DNA of 64,000 nt from Rossellomorea vietnamensis NBRC 101237. Lineage in GTDB: Bacteria > Bacillota > Bacilli > Bacillales > Bacillaceae_B. Made by a program: the position numbers and the translations under genes. Shown one piece after another: positions 1 to 7,999 of this stretch. Positions within the stretch are counted from its first letter, which is position 1. The number at the start of each line of letters is the position of its first letter. The notes below the pieces were generated by a model. It ran no database searches. It was not told the DNA's origin and saw nothing but the letters and a program-made list of their open reading frames with translations. Where the stretch lies: NCBI RefSeq assembly GCF_001591825.1, contig NZ_BCVQ01000015.1:23421-87420 (forward strand), read 5' to 3'.

Positions 1-1760
1 AGAATCGCGACGGCAGAAGAGTGCTGAGCTTTCTCCGTCCTTATAAAAAATGGGTCATCGCGGATTCCATAGTCATCGCGATCAGCCAGGTATTTTCGGC
101 ATTGATCCCGACTCTTGCCCTTAGCTGGCTCGTGGATACGATCATTCCGAATGAACATTACAACTGGCTTTGGGGGCTGATGTGGCTCTTGATCCTTTCA
201 GCAGTTCTGGATCTGGTCATGATGGTCATCGACGAATATTTCTGTCACCAAACGGCGAAGACGGTGACGAATTGGCAGAAGCTGCGCTTGTTCCGCCATC
301 TGCAAATCGTCCCGTATTCTTTTTATCATCATAATTCCACGGGAGAGATGCTTGCGAGGGTGTCGGATGATCCGGATACGCTTCATAATTTCCTCGCATG
401 GGAAGGATCGACCTTCATGGCAAGCGTGCAGGGGGTATTCATTTACAGCCTGGTGCTCCTATGGATTCATCCTTATCTGATGATCACAAGCGTCGTCCTT
501 GGCGTGATCTTCTATTGGACTTCCAATATGGTAGGGGCAAGGACCCGGTTGGCGTCAGCGGATGCCAGGAAAGAAGCGTCGAGATATCTTGAACGATTGA
601 GAGAGTCCGTGACTGGGATCCATCTGTCCAGGGTCATGGGTGTGTCGGAGAGTGAAGTGGACAGCGTCATCTCCATCCGTGACAGTTTTGTACACCACTC
701 GGTCAAAGAACTGAAAGCAAGGATGCAATCGGTCGTCGTCATTGCAAGTTATAACGGGTTTGCCCTGGGACTGGTTTATTTGATCAGTACGCTCTTAATC
801 TGGAATCAAGGACTGACAAGTGGCCAGATGCTGACAGCCGGTGGACTCGTGACCATTGCGGCGAATGAGATGCAGCGCCTGCTCAGAAACTGGCTTTCTG
901 TCAGACGGACCGGTCCGGCGTTGGATCGGTCGGAAGTTTTGCTTGCCGAGGAAGCTTCGGAAGCTGAGGTGTCAGAAGGCATCGCGGGTAAACGGGCAAT
1001 CGGCAGTATCCGTCTTCAGGACGTCGCATTTTCTTATCCCGGTAAAGATGAAAATGTATTAAAGGGTGTATCTTTTTCCATCGGTGCCGGGGAAAAATGG
1101 GCATTGGTCGGTCCAAGCGGCTCGGGTAAATCCACGATTGTCGATCTCTTATTCAAGCTCTATGATACGGGAGTAGGGCGGATTGAAGTGGATGGCCGGG
1201 ATATCAGGGAGTGGGATACAGCCTGGCTGCGTTCACAGATGGCCATTGTCACCCAGGATGTCATGCTGAGGAGTGGGACACTCGCTGATAATCTGCGGAT
1301 CGGGAAACGGGATGCGACGGATGAGGAGCTATTGAAAGCCCTCGAAGACAGCGGGCTCGGTGAATTGATTGAAACGCTGCCTGAAGGGCTCTATACTTTG
1401 GTCGGTGAAAGAGGGAGCCTGCTTTCCGGTGGACAGAAGCAGCGTCTTTCCCTTGCAAGGGCCCTTTTAAAAGATGCTCCCATTCTTATTCTGGATGAAG
1501 CAAGCTCCGCCCTTGATCCCATAACGGAAACAAAAATCAACGAAGCGGTGCTGCGCGCCGGAAAGAACCAAACGATCATCATCGTCTCTCACCGTTTATC
1601 CACGGTCCTGTCCGCCGAGCAAATCGTCGTCCTGGAGGATGGACGGATCGCAGAGCAAGGGAAGCATGGGGAGTTGTTACAGAATCAGACCGGTGTGTAC
1701 GCACGGTTGTTTGGCAGAGAAGCGGAAATTGGCGGAGCGACGATTGATTATGTGTCGTGA
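1..1760 (+). CDS. ABC exporter, fused membrane and ATPase half-transporter (5' partial)
   Basis: Half-size ABC exporter that would dimerise in the cytoplasmic membrane and pump out a drug, lipid or peptide. The N-terminal half holds about six membrane segments; the C-terminal ATPase shows Walker A GPSGSGKST, signature LSGGQKQR, Walker B ILILDEASS and the H-loop SHR. A GTG lies at 21, but the frame stays open to the window edge and no ribosome site precedes that GTG, so the true start is probably upstream. Family members are about 580-600 residues, so little is missing. Substrate cannot be told. The call as exporter is secure; orthology is not. Confidence 0.9.
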   Translation, partial: NRDGRRVLSFLRPYKKWVIADSIVIAISQVFSALIPTLALSWLVDTIIPNEHYNWLWGLMWLLILSAVLDLVMMVIDEYFCHQTAKTVTNWQKLRLFRHLQIVPYSFYHHNSTGEMLARVSDDPDTLHNFLAWEGSTFMASVQGVFIYSLVLLWIHPYLMITSVVLGVIFYWTSNMVGARTRLASADARKEASRYLERLRESVTGIHLSRVMGVSESEVDSVISIRDSFVHHSVKELKARMQSVVVIASYNGFALGLVYLISTLLIWNQGLTSGQMLTAGGLVTIAANEMQRLLRNWLSVRRTGPALDRSEVLLAEEASEAEVSEGIAGKRAIGSIRLQDVAFSYPGKDENVLKGVSFSIGAGEKWALVGPSGSGKSTIVDLLFKLYDTGVGRIEVDGRDIREWDTAWLRSQMAIVTQDVMLRSGTLADNLRIGKRDATDEELLKALEDSGLGELIETLPEGLYTLVGERGSLLSGGQKQRLSLARALLKDAPILILDEASSALDPITETKINEAVLRAGKNQTIIIVSHRLSTVLSAEQIVVLEDGRIAEQGKHGELLQNQTGVYARLFGREAEIGGATIDYVS

Positions 1761-1807
1761 GATCATATAGGTCAGACTTAGTAGAAAAAACGATTAGTAG
1801 AACATAA

Positions 1808-1854
1808 AAGAGGACCCATTCCCTACTTCAAATCAGTTGGGGAACGGTCCTCTT
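1808..1854. terminator. Bidirectional terminator between ABC exporter and IDEAL gene
   Basis: Long inverted repeat with arms AAGAGGACC and GGTCCTCTT plus further inner pairing, lying between two convergent genes. Confidence 0.75.
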
Positions 1855-1874
1855 ATCATTATTGTAATATTTAA

Positions 1875-2078
1875 TTATCCCACACTCTGAATTTCCTTCA
1901 ATTCCTCCGTCAAACGCAGGAATTCTTTTTTATTCCGGTTACATAATGCCTGGTCAATCCCTTGTGCGATTTGCTCTTTCCGAAATGTCAGCAGTGCCTC
2001 GTCCAATATCATTTCTGCAAATAGTGAATCCATGTGATTTACATCAGACTGTGGTGAGTTCAGCAAATACTTCTTCAT
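1875..2078 (-). CDS. IDEAL domain protein
   Basis: Small 67-residue protein. The stretch around residues 20-62 (FAEMILDEALLTF, then GIDQALCNRNKKEFLRLTEEL) matches the IDEAL domain, a short helical module found in small Bacillus proteins and in competence-related YpiB/ComK-linked proteins; the motif name comes from the LDEAL-type core. No membrane segment or catalytic motif is seen. It stands alone, convergent with the exporter. The role is probably protein-protein interaction, but no partner can be named. Confidence 0.8.
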   Translation of the reverse strand: MKKYLLNSPQSDVNHMDSLFAEMILDEALLTFRKEQIAQGIDQALCNRNKKEFLRLTEELKEIQSVG

Positions 2079-2228
2079 GAAAATCAGCTCCTTGACCTTT
2101 TTTCTATTATACTAACCATTTATAGAATATTCAAACATTTTATTAAAAAAATATTCTTGCCCTCAACCTTGGTTCAGGGTTTATTCTGAATTTAGAACAA
2201 CAAAACGAAGTACATGGAGGAAAGATAT

Positions 2229-2939
2229 ATGACAAAATATGCTTTGGTAACAGGAGCGAATAAAGGAATTGGATACGAGGTCGTTCGACAGCTGGCGGAG
2301 AATGGGTTTGAAGTTTTCTTAGGAGCACGGAACGAGGATCTGGGCAAGGAAGCGGTGGAGTCCCTTGGCAAATCGAATGTAACATTCGTTCAATTGGATA
2401 TCTCCAGTTCACAATCCATTCAGGACTCAGTCCGAACTATTAAGGGAATGACGGATCACCTTGACTTATTGATCAATAATGCCGGTATAGCGCTTGATTT
2501 TAACATTCAACCGAGTGAAGTGAAGGTCGAAATGCTGCGTGACATCTTTGATGTGAACTTCTTTGGGACATTTCAAATGATGCAAGCGTATCTTCCTTTA
2601 TTGAAAAAAGTGGAGGGAAGTAAGATGGTGAACGTTACGACGGATATGGCATCCCAGACCATGTTCGACAATGGGGATGTTCATCCCCTCAATATCCTGG
2701 GATATAATTCTTCCAAGACGGCTGTGAATTCACTGACATTATCCTTCAGTAAAGAACTGGGGAGTGAGGGTCCTGAAGTCATGGGTGTCACGCCTGGTTT
2801 CACTTCCACTGATTTAAACGGGAATGCCCCTGGAGGGAAAACGACGGCCCAAGGAGCAGAAGTCATTGTGAAATACGCTTTGAGTGAGACAAACTATCAT
2901 GGTAAAATCCTTAATAACGACGGGATTATTCCTTGGTAG
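2229..2939 (+). CDS. SDR family NAD(P)-dependent oxidoreductase
   Basis: Short-chain dehydrogenase of 236 residues with the Rossmann cofactor motif TGANKGIGYE at the N-terminus, NNAG near residue 85 and the catalytic YNSSK pair (Tyr and Lys) about residue 159, preceded by a Thr/Ser-rich strand. The start is the ATG at 2229, with GGAGG at 2217-2221; the earlier ATG at 2214 overlaps that ribosome site. It resembles carbonyl reductase-like SDRs, but substrate is unknown. The next gene, a MerR regulator, begins 14 bases after its stop, so the two are one operon and the regulator probably controls this enzyme. Confidence 0.88.
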   Translation: MTKYALVTGANKGIGYEVVRQLAENGFEVFLGARNEDLGKEAVESLGKSNVTFVQLDISSSQSIQDSVRTIKGMTDHLDLLINNAGIALDFNIQPSEVKVEMLRDIFDVNFFGTFQMMQAYLPLLKKVEGSKMVNVTTDMASQTMFDNGDVHPLNILGYNSSKTAVNSLTLSFSKELGSEGPEVMGVTPGFTSTDLNGNAPGGKTTAQGAEVIVKYALSETNYHGKILNNDGIIPW

Positions 2940-2953
2940 AAGGAAGGTACAGA

Positions 2954-3313
2954 ATGGATTATTCGATTGGGCAAGTTGCCAAGATGAACAATATGACGAT
3001 ATCGCAACTGCATTACTATGATCGGCAAGGGTTGTTACCCTTTATTAAACGGACGGAAAATGGCGACCGGACTTTCGATGAAGGCTCCCTTAAGTTCCTC
3101 GAGATGATCCTTTGTCTGAAAAATACCGGGATGCCGATCAAAAAGATCAAGGAATTTGTCGAGTGGACGATGGAGGGGGATCAAACCCTGCCTGCACGCA
3201 TGGACATGATGCTCGATCAGGAACAAAACGTCCAAGAGCAGATAAGGGATATGCAAGCCAACCTAGAGAAAATTCAAATGAAAATTAAAAGATATGAGAA
3301 TGAAATGAAGTAA
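2954..3313 (+). CDS. MerR family transcriptional regulator
   Basis: DNA-binding regulator of 119 residues with the N-terminal winged helix-turn-helix typical of MerR (YSIGQVAKMNNMTISQLHYY, then LLPF) and a C-terminal coiled coil from about residue 75 to the end. There is no cysteine set for metal binding, so it looks like the redox or small-molecule type that often follows an SDR or aldo-keto reductase gene. The start is ATG 2954 after GAAGGAAGG; it lies just behind the SDR stop. Likely autoregulates the SDR-MerR operon. Confidence 0.88.
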   Translation: MDYSIGQVAKMNNMTISQLHYYDRQGLLPFIKRTENGDRTFDEGSLKFLEMILCLKNTGMPIKKIKEFVEWTMEGDQTLPARMDMMLDQEQNVQEQIRDMQANLEKIQMKIKRYENEMK

Positions 3314-3317
3314 TAGG

Positions 3318-3352
3318 GAAAACCCCGATTCTTTTATAAAATCGGGGTTTTC
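3318..3352. terminator. Terminator between MerR gene and YibF-like gene
   Basis: Perfect 12-bp arms (GAAAACCCCGAT and its complement) followed by T-rich sequence. It separates convergent genes and can serve both. Confidence 0.85.
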
Positions 3353-3364
3353 ACCTTTCTATTT

Positions 3365-3378
3365 GAGGGACGGACCTT
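3365..3378. repeat. GGGACGGACC repeat, single copy
   Basis: GAGGGACGGACCTT placed directly after the stop codon of the minus-strand YibF-like gene. One member of the dispersed decamer family described in the findings. Confidence 0.7.
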
Positions 3379-3379
3379 C

Positions 3380-4180
3380 TCATTTGTCGATCGGTGATTC
3401 GTAATGGACTGGGGATTTCTCCCTTTGGCGTGCCTTCACCAGATAATACGCTGTGATGGCCGAGGTGACGGGGATGGCAAGGGCCACTCCGAGTCCTGCT
3501 GAGCCGATGAAGATCATTTCAGAGGTGAATACCTTGGAGTTCACGATGTCCCCGATGGAGTAGGAAAGGTCCTTAAACCAAATCAGGAGTCCCATGTAGC
3601 CACCGAAGAAAGCAAAGAACAGCGTATTGGCGCTTGTCCCCAATATATCCCTGCCAAGCCTGATTCCCGATGTGAATAAATCCTTCCGGCTGATATCGGG
3701 ATTGTGATAGGCGATTTCCCTCATGGGGGAGGAAATGGATATCGTTACATCGATGATCGCACCGATCGTGCTCATGATGATCATGGACGCACCAATTTTG
3801 ACGAAATCGACTCCGACATACAGGGAAAAGGCTCCGATCTCTTCGGTTTCTTCCTCACTGAAACCCTGTATCATGGCGGCATCGGTCAACTCCAAAATGA
3901 AGAAAATCAATGCGCCGGTCGTCACAATCGTAGAGATGAAGGCGGTGACGGTCTTGATATTGATTTCACTGATATAAAACAACGAGATACAGCTGATCAG
4001 GATACATGCAACCAACGTCAAGATGATTGGGTTCATATCCGGATCATTCATCATGATGATGGTGAGCAGGAGCACTCCCGTATTTAGGAATAAGGCTACA
4101 AAGGACCTTGCTCCTTTCTTGCCGCCGACTGCGACCATCAGGGCGAATAGAATGATGGCGAGCCATACTTGGACGGTCAT
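3380..4180 (-). CDS. YibE/F family membrane protein (second of pair)
   Basis: Polytopic membrane protein of 266 residues with about seven hydrophobic segments and the YibE/F family pattern: IGAIIDVTISISSPM near the middle and RKDLFTSGIRLGRDILGT, which is echoed in the upstream gene. The start overlaps the stop of the upstream gene by four bases (ATGA), so the two are translationally coupled. Function of this family is not established; it was long annotated as uncharacterised membrane protein, and some Gram-positive members are large fusions of the two halves. Confidence 0.88.
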   Translation of the reverse strand: MTVQVWLAIILFALMVAVGGKKGARSFVALFLNTGVLLLTIIMMNDPDMNPIILTLVACILISCISLFYISEINIKTVTAFISTIVTTGALIFFILELTDAAMIQGFSEEETEEIGAFSLYVGVDFVKIGASMIIMSTIGAIIDVTISISSPMREIAYHNPDISRKDLFTSGIRLGRDILGTSANTLFFAFFGGYMGLLIWFKDLSYSIGDIVNSKVFTSEMIFIGSAGLGVALAIPVTSAITAYYLVKARQREKSPVHYESPIDK

Positions 4181-5298
4181 ACTTTCACCCGCTTTCTGTT
4201 CACAAAGAAAATGGCTGTATAAATGCCGATCGGGATGGCGAGTACAATCCCGATGCCTCCTGTGAGGGCCCTCGTCATTTCTAGGGAAAGATTCATGGAA
4301 AGGGTGAACGCGAGTGGTGAGGCATTTTTAAAATAAAGGATGAGCATGGGAATTCCACCGCTGATGTAGACGAAGAACAGGATGTTGGTCATTGTTCCCA
4401 TGATATCCTTTCCGATGTCAAAACCTGACGTTCTCAGTGCTTTCGTAGAGATGTCAGGATTTTTCTCGAATAGTCCAAAGATCGAGGACGATAAGGTGAT
4501 GGCTACATCCATCACTGCTCCCAGGCAGCCCACCAGGATCCCCGCCATGAATACCATTTGGTAAGGGCGGGTGAGATACTGCATTTCCTCATACCGGAGT
4601 CCGTCCCCGGCTGTGAAGCGGATGACAACATAGCTGATAAGGAGCGTCATGAACGTTCCGATCAGAGTGGCCACCACCGCCGCATACGTTTTCTCATTGA
4701 ATCCATTCACGAATAAGAGGGAGACGAGGGTGAAGGCAATCACCCCAACGCTGCAAGCAAGCAGCAGGCCCACTTTCTCCGAGTTTAGATAAACATCCAA
4801 TGCGTAAGAAAGAATCAGTGCATTGACCCCGAGCGTGATCAGTGAGAACAGACCCTGTCTTTTTCCTACAAGCAACAGGAAAAGGATGAATGCCCAGGTC
4901 ATGATCATCAGATATTGATCCCGCTTCACATCTTCTATATGCCCATTCAATGTTTTATCCTTTTTGTCCCCGTCATCAATAGAGACGAATAATTCATTCC
5001 CCGGTTCATAGCGCTGATCGTTGGCGCCGGACATGGAGTATTTATTCGATAAGAGGATGGTCTCCCCTTTATGTTTGCCGTTTTTCACTACGGCTTTCAA
5101 CTGTTGTATGTATACCCGGTCTTTATTCCCGGTCATGTCTTCCATATCCGTATCTTCCATTATCTTTGAACTCGTCACTTCTGCAATCGGACGGTCGCAC
5201 AGACTCTGATTGTGGTTGACGAAATATAATGAAGCGAAAACACAGATTGCCAGGAAGGCGAATAATAGTAGTGTCCTATATTTTTTAATGACTATCAC
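4177..5298 (-). CDS. YibE/F family membrane protein (first of pair)
   Basis: 373 residues. One N-terminal membrane segment is followed by an extracytoplasmic stretch of about 90 residues rich in charged residues, then about seven membrane segments holding the family patterns MDVAITLSSSIF and DISTKALRTSGFDIG. Begins at GTG 5298, with GGAGG seven bases upstream. Together with the next gene it forms a two-gene operon whose products probably make one membrane complex, since the two share the same repeat-like motif. No enzyme motif is visible and no function is claimed. Confidence 0.88.
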   Translation of the reverse strand: MIVIKKYRTLLLFAFLAICVFASLYFVNHNQSLCDRPIAEVTSSKIMEDTDMEDMTGNKDRVYIQQLKAVVKNGKHKGETILLSNKYSMSGANDQRYEPGNELFVSIDDGDKKDKTLNGHIEDVKRDQYLMIMTWAFILFLLLVGKRQGLFSLITLGVNALILSYALDVYLNSEKVGLLLACSVGVIAFTLVSLLFVNGFNEKTYAAVVATLIGTFMTLLISYVVIRFTAGDGLRYEEMQYLTRPYQMVFMAGILVGCLGAVMDVAITLSSSIFGLFEKNPDISTKALRTSGFDIGKDIMGTMTNILFFVYISGGIPMLILYFKNASPLAFTLSMNLSLEMTRALTGGIGIVLAIPIGIYTAIFFVNRKRVKV

Positions 5299-5390
5299 CT
5301 TTCATCCTCCAGCTCCCGGATGAACCCATCATCCAAATCGTAATCATTATTCCATATCGGCAGGGATTACGCAAAGGTGGACATGAAAAA

Positions 5391-5415
5391 AAGTGTCCAT
5401 ATAATATGAACACTT
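5391..5415 (-). terminator. Terminator of the S9 peptidase / SdpI-like operon
   Basis: Near-perfect 25-base palindrome with arms AAGTGT and ACACTT; read on the minus strand it is followed by seven T residues. It lies about 180 bases after the SdpI-like stop. The rest of 5299-5598 shows no convincing gene. Confidence 0.7.
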
Positions 5416-5598
5416 CAGAAGGAGATTGTCACGCCGCATTCCATGCGTTACGCCAATCGTATGAATGTGATTCCTCACCTTCTGCTTCAATATAATGTAT
5501 GAAACGGGTTTCAGAACAAGGAAAAAATCAAAAACGTATCGAAAAAAAGGAAATCTGGCATTTATGGGGACGGATCTCCTTTGATACATGCAAAATGA

Positions 5599-5931
5599 TT
5601 ACAGTTCTTTAGCATAAAAGAAAGTTCGAACAACAGGTGGAACGAGCCACATACACGGTAAAAACACCAGAATAACCTCCGTTGTCTCCGTAAATGGGGG
5701 CAAAAAAAGAACGATGATTCCGATTAGAAATAAAGGGACGGACCATACGATCATCTGCAAGGCCCCATATCGATTGATCTTATACCAGGCTTCATCCGAT
5801 TCGAATGATGTTGAAATTCTGATACCGTAATACGTATTCATCCTGATTTTCCCTAAAAGTAAAGGTAAGCTGATACCGATAAATATAAGGGAAGCACTCA
5901 TATGTGTGAGTGAAACACCAATATTACTCAT
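5599..5931 (-). CDS. SdpI-like small membrane protein
   Basis: 110 residues with three membrane segments (about residues 10-28, 58-77 and 83-103). The cytoplasmic loop holds YYGIRISTSFESDEAWYKIN, the hallmark of the SdpI/YhfL family, whose best-known member is the immunity protein against the SdpC toxin in B. subtilis. No sdpABC toxin genes are near, so this is one of the many stand-alone relatives and immunity cannot be inferred. It starts 14 bases after the S9 peptidase stop and is co-transcribed with it. A copy of the GGGACGGACC decamer lies within the gene at 5735-5744. Confidence 0.82.
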   Translation of the reverse strand: MSNIGVSLTHMSASLIFIGISLPLLLGKIRMNTYYGIRISTSFESDEAWYKINRYGALQMIVWSVPLFLIGIIVLFLPPFTETTEVILVFLPCMWLVPPVVRTFFYAKEL

Positions 5932-5945
5932 TTTATAAAGTCTCT

Positions 5946-7730
5946 CTATCTTTGAAGGAGGGACTCATGATCTGCCTCCACCAGCCTATCCAAAAATCTG
6001 CGGATTTCTTTGTTGGCCCGCATTTCATTCTTTTTCTTAGAAAAACCATGACCTTCATCATGAAAATGGAGGTATTCAACAGAGACCCCTTTGTTTTTTA
6101 ATTCATTTACCATTCGCTCCGACTCCTCCGTCTTCACCCTCGGATCGTTCTCCCCGTGGATGATGAACATCGGAGAATTCATATGGTCGATATAGGTAAT
6201 AGGTGAGTCTCTTACAAGCTTCTCATAGTCTGTTTCAGGATTTCCAACCAGTTGATCCATAAGGGTTCTCCAACTAGACGGTACATTATTCAGGAAGGTT
6301 AAAAGATTCGATATGCCAAATATGTCGACAATCCCACAGAAATACTCGGGATGTCTTCCTGCTAGAAGCAGACTCATATAACCGCCATAGCTTCCGCCCA
6401 TCGCCACGATTTTGCCCTTTTCAGCAAACTCCTCTTGTATGAGCCATTCCATTCCAGCGACACAGTCGTGTCGAGGTCCGTCCCCCCAGTTCTGTTCCAC
6501 CATCTTCTCGAATGTTGCCCCGTAGCACTTACTGCCCCGGAAGTTGGGGGCAAAGAGGGTGTAGCCGCTTTGGACGAGGTACTGGATCACAGGTCTGTAG
6601 ATCATACGCTCTGCATTCTGAGGTCCCCCATGTGGCCAGAGGATGGTGATTCCATTGGGACTTTCCGGTTTGTACAGCAGGGCTTCGATTACCAGGCCAT
6701 CATGGCTTTCATAGTGGACGATGTCCGGTTTAATCATGTTTTCTTCAGGCACGCCAAGTACTTTGGTATTCGTCACCTGTGTCCAGCTGCCGTTCGTGTC
6801 CCTTTTGTAGATGGTATCCGTTTTGTCAGCAGAAATCCCAAGCACATAGAGGTTTCCATTCTTGGTGACTATTATTTTTTTTATAACATCGCAGGGGGTA
6901 TCGATTCTCTCTCCCTCATCCGTCGACAAATCATAGACATATAGATGATCCCTTACGCCTTTTTCCGCTGTGATGACGATCTTATTTGATTGTTGATGGA
7001 ACCGGATCGAAGTGATTTCTTCTTTATCCAATGTAAAAAGAGGCTGGAATTCATAGGTTGAAAGGTTAAAAGAAGCAAGATATGAAAATTCTTTTCCATA
7101 GTTCGTTGTGAAATAGATAAACTCCTTGGTCAAGCAAATGTCCTTGATTGTATGAGCGGTGTGAACATCCGGGACCAGTGGCACTTTACTGTCTCCAGTC
7201 TGGTAAAAGGCAGTGGCATGGGTGTTGGAGTACGTTTCTGTATAAACATAAGACCCGTCGGAAGAGGCGGCTGCCACAACGATCGGAACATGATCACCTT
7301 GTTGGATAAGGGTGGTATGGCCCGTTTGTAAATCAGTTTTGTAAATGTTCAACAATGGGTTTTCGTGATTGGTAGAGTAATACATTTCCTGATTGGTAAA
7401 GCAGGCGTGATAACACGTTGAACCGGATTCCACCTCATGGAAGGGGAGTGGAGTCCCGCCTGATTTAGGCAAATGGTGCAATTGGTAATTTTCATCCCCA
7501 TCCTTCTCAAATGTGGCGATGATTTGATTATGATGGATATGGATGAGACTACTATTCTGATTGATGGTCGTTAGCCGATAAGGGAACAAGTGGGGAAGAT
7601 CCATGGCCCAAAGATTAAAGGTCCCGTTAAGGTTCGTGCTGAACACAAGTGTGTCTTCGTTTTCATTAATAGTGAACGTGCTGATTTCAGTAGTGTGGAA
7701 ATAATGTTCGACTTCCGTTGCAGTGCGGAT
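5946..7730 (-). CDS. S9 family (prolyl oligopeptidase-type) serine peptidase
   Basis: Acylaminoacyl-peptidase-like enzyme: an N-terminal beta-propeller (about residues 1-340) and a C-terminal alpha/beta hydrolase with the nucleophile elbow GGSYGGYMS, Asp in GENDPRV and His in DEGHGF. No signal peptide, so cytoplasmic; cleaves short peptides. Start is unusual. The first canonical codon is GTG 7646, but the frame is open upstream and encodes a family-like N-terminus (TEVEHYF). The ribosome site AAGGAGG at 7739-7745 sits eight bases before an ATC codon at 7730, while the ATG next to it (7737) is out of frame and closes after 16 codons. Either AUC initiation or a frameshift is implied. Confidence 0.85.
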   Translation of the reverse strand: MRTATEVEHYFHTTEISTFTINENEDTLVFSTNLNGTFNLWAMDLPHLFPYRLTTINQNSSLIHIHHNQIIATFEKDGDENYQLHHLPKSGGTPLPFHEVESGSTCYHACFTNQEMYYSTNHENPLLNIYKTDLQTGHTTLIQQGDHVPIVVAAASSDGSYVYTETYSNTHATAFYQTGDSKVPLVPDVHTAHTIKDICLTKEFIYFTTNYGKEFSYLASFNLSTYEFQPLFTLDKEEITSIRFHQQSNKIVITAEKGVRDHLYVYDLSTDEGERIDTPCDVIKKIIVTKNGNLYVLGISADKTDTIYKRDTNGSWTQVTNTKVLGVPEENMIKPDIVHYESHDGLVIEALLYKPESPNGITILWPHGGPQNAERMIYRPVIQYLVQSGYTLFAPNFRGSKCYGATFEKMVEQNWGDGPRHDCVAGMEWLIQEEFAEKGKIVAMGGSYGGYMSLLLAGRHPEYFCGIVDIFGISNLLTFLNNVPSSWRTLMDQLVGNPETDYEKLVRDSPITYIDHMNSPMFIIHGENDPRVKTEESERMVNELKNKGVSVEYLHFHDEGHGFSKKKNEMRANKEIRRFLDRLVEADHESLLQR

Positions 7731-7965
7731 AAGTCATTCCTCCTTGGAAATACACTCAGTTATAGGTATATTATTCCATTTGGTGGGAGGATAGGCAAGA
7801 TAAAATAAATGAGGATGAATTTCAGGAAATGAAGCAATCCTGTTACAAGTAGCCTGGATGGAGATTCGATAGGCAATAATCTTACATACTTCTACAACTA
7901 TTTCCCCGGAAATTGATAAATACGTATACAATTCGACGCATCTTCCGCTTCCATGAACAGGAAAA

Positions 7966-7993
7966 GGAGCCAGGGGACCTGTCCCATGGCTCC
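7966..7993 (-). terminator. Terminator of the asparagine synthetase gene
   Basis: Hairpin with GGAGCCA and TGGCTCC arms and a GGGAC inner stem, then T-rich on the minus strand. It lies six bases beyond the stop codon. Confidence 0.8.
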
Positions 7994-7999
7994 TACAGA

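Noticed and set aside
21..23. GTG 21 as true start of the first ABC exporter
   Set aside because: Frame is open to base 3 with no stop and no ribosome site before GTG; treated as 5' partial.
3704..4087. 127-codon frame opposite the YibF-like gene
   Set aside because: Antisense shadow of a clear membrane protein gene; His/Asp-rich composition is the reverse image of hydrophobic codons.
5347..5589. 80-codon frame on the minus strand
   Set aside because: No ribosome site, residue composition unlike a protein, and it runs through a terminator hairpin.
7687..7737. 16-codon frame from ATG 7737 overlapping the S9 peptidase start
   Set aside because: The ATG lies one base from the ribosome site, too close for efficient use. 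Kept only as an alternative explanation for the odd start.
7734..7931. 65-codon frame on the minus strand upstream of the S9 peptidase
   Set aside because: No ribosome site and no recognisable composition; probably the leader or promoter region.
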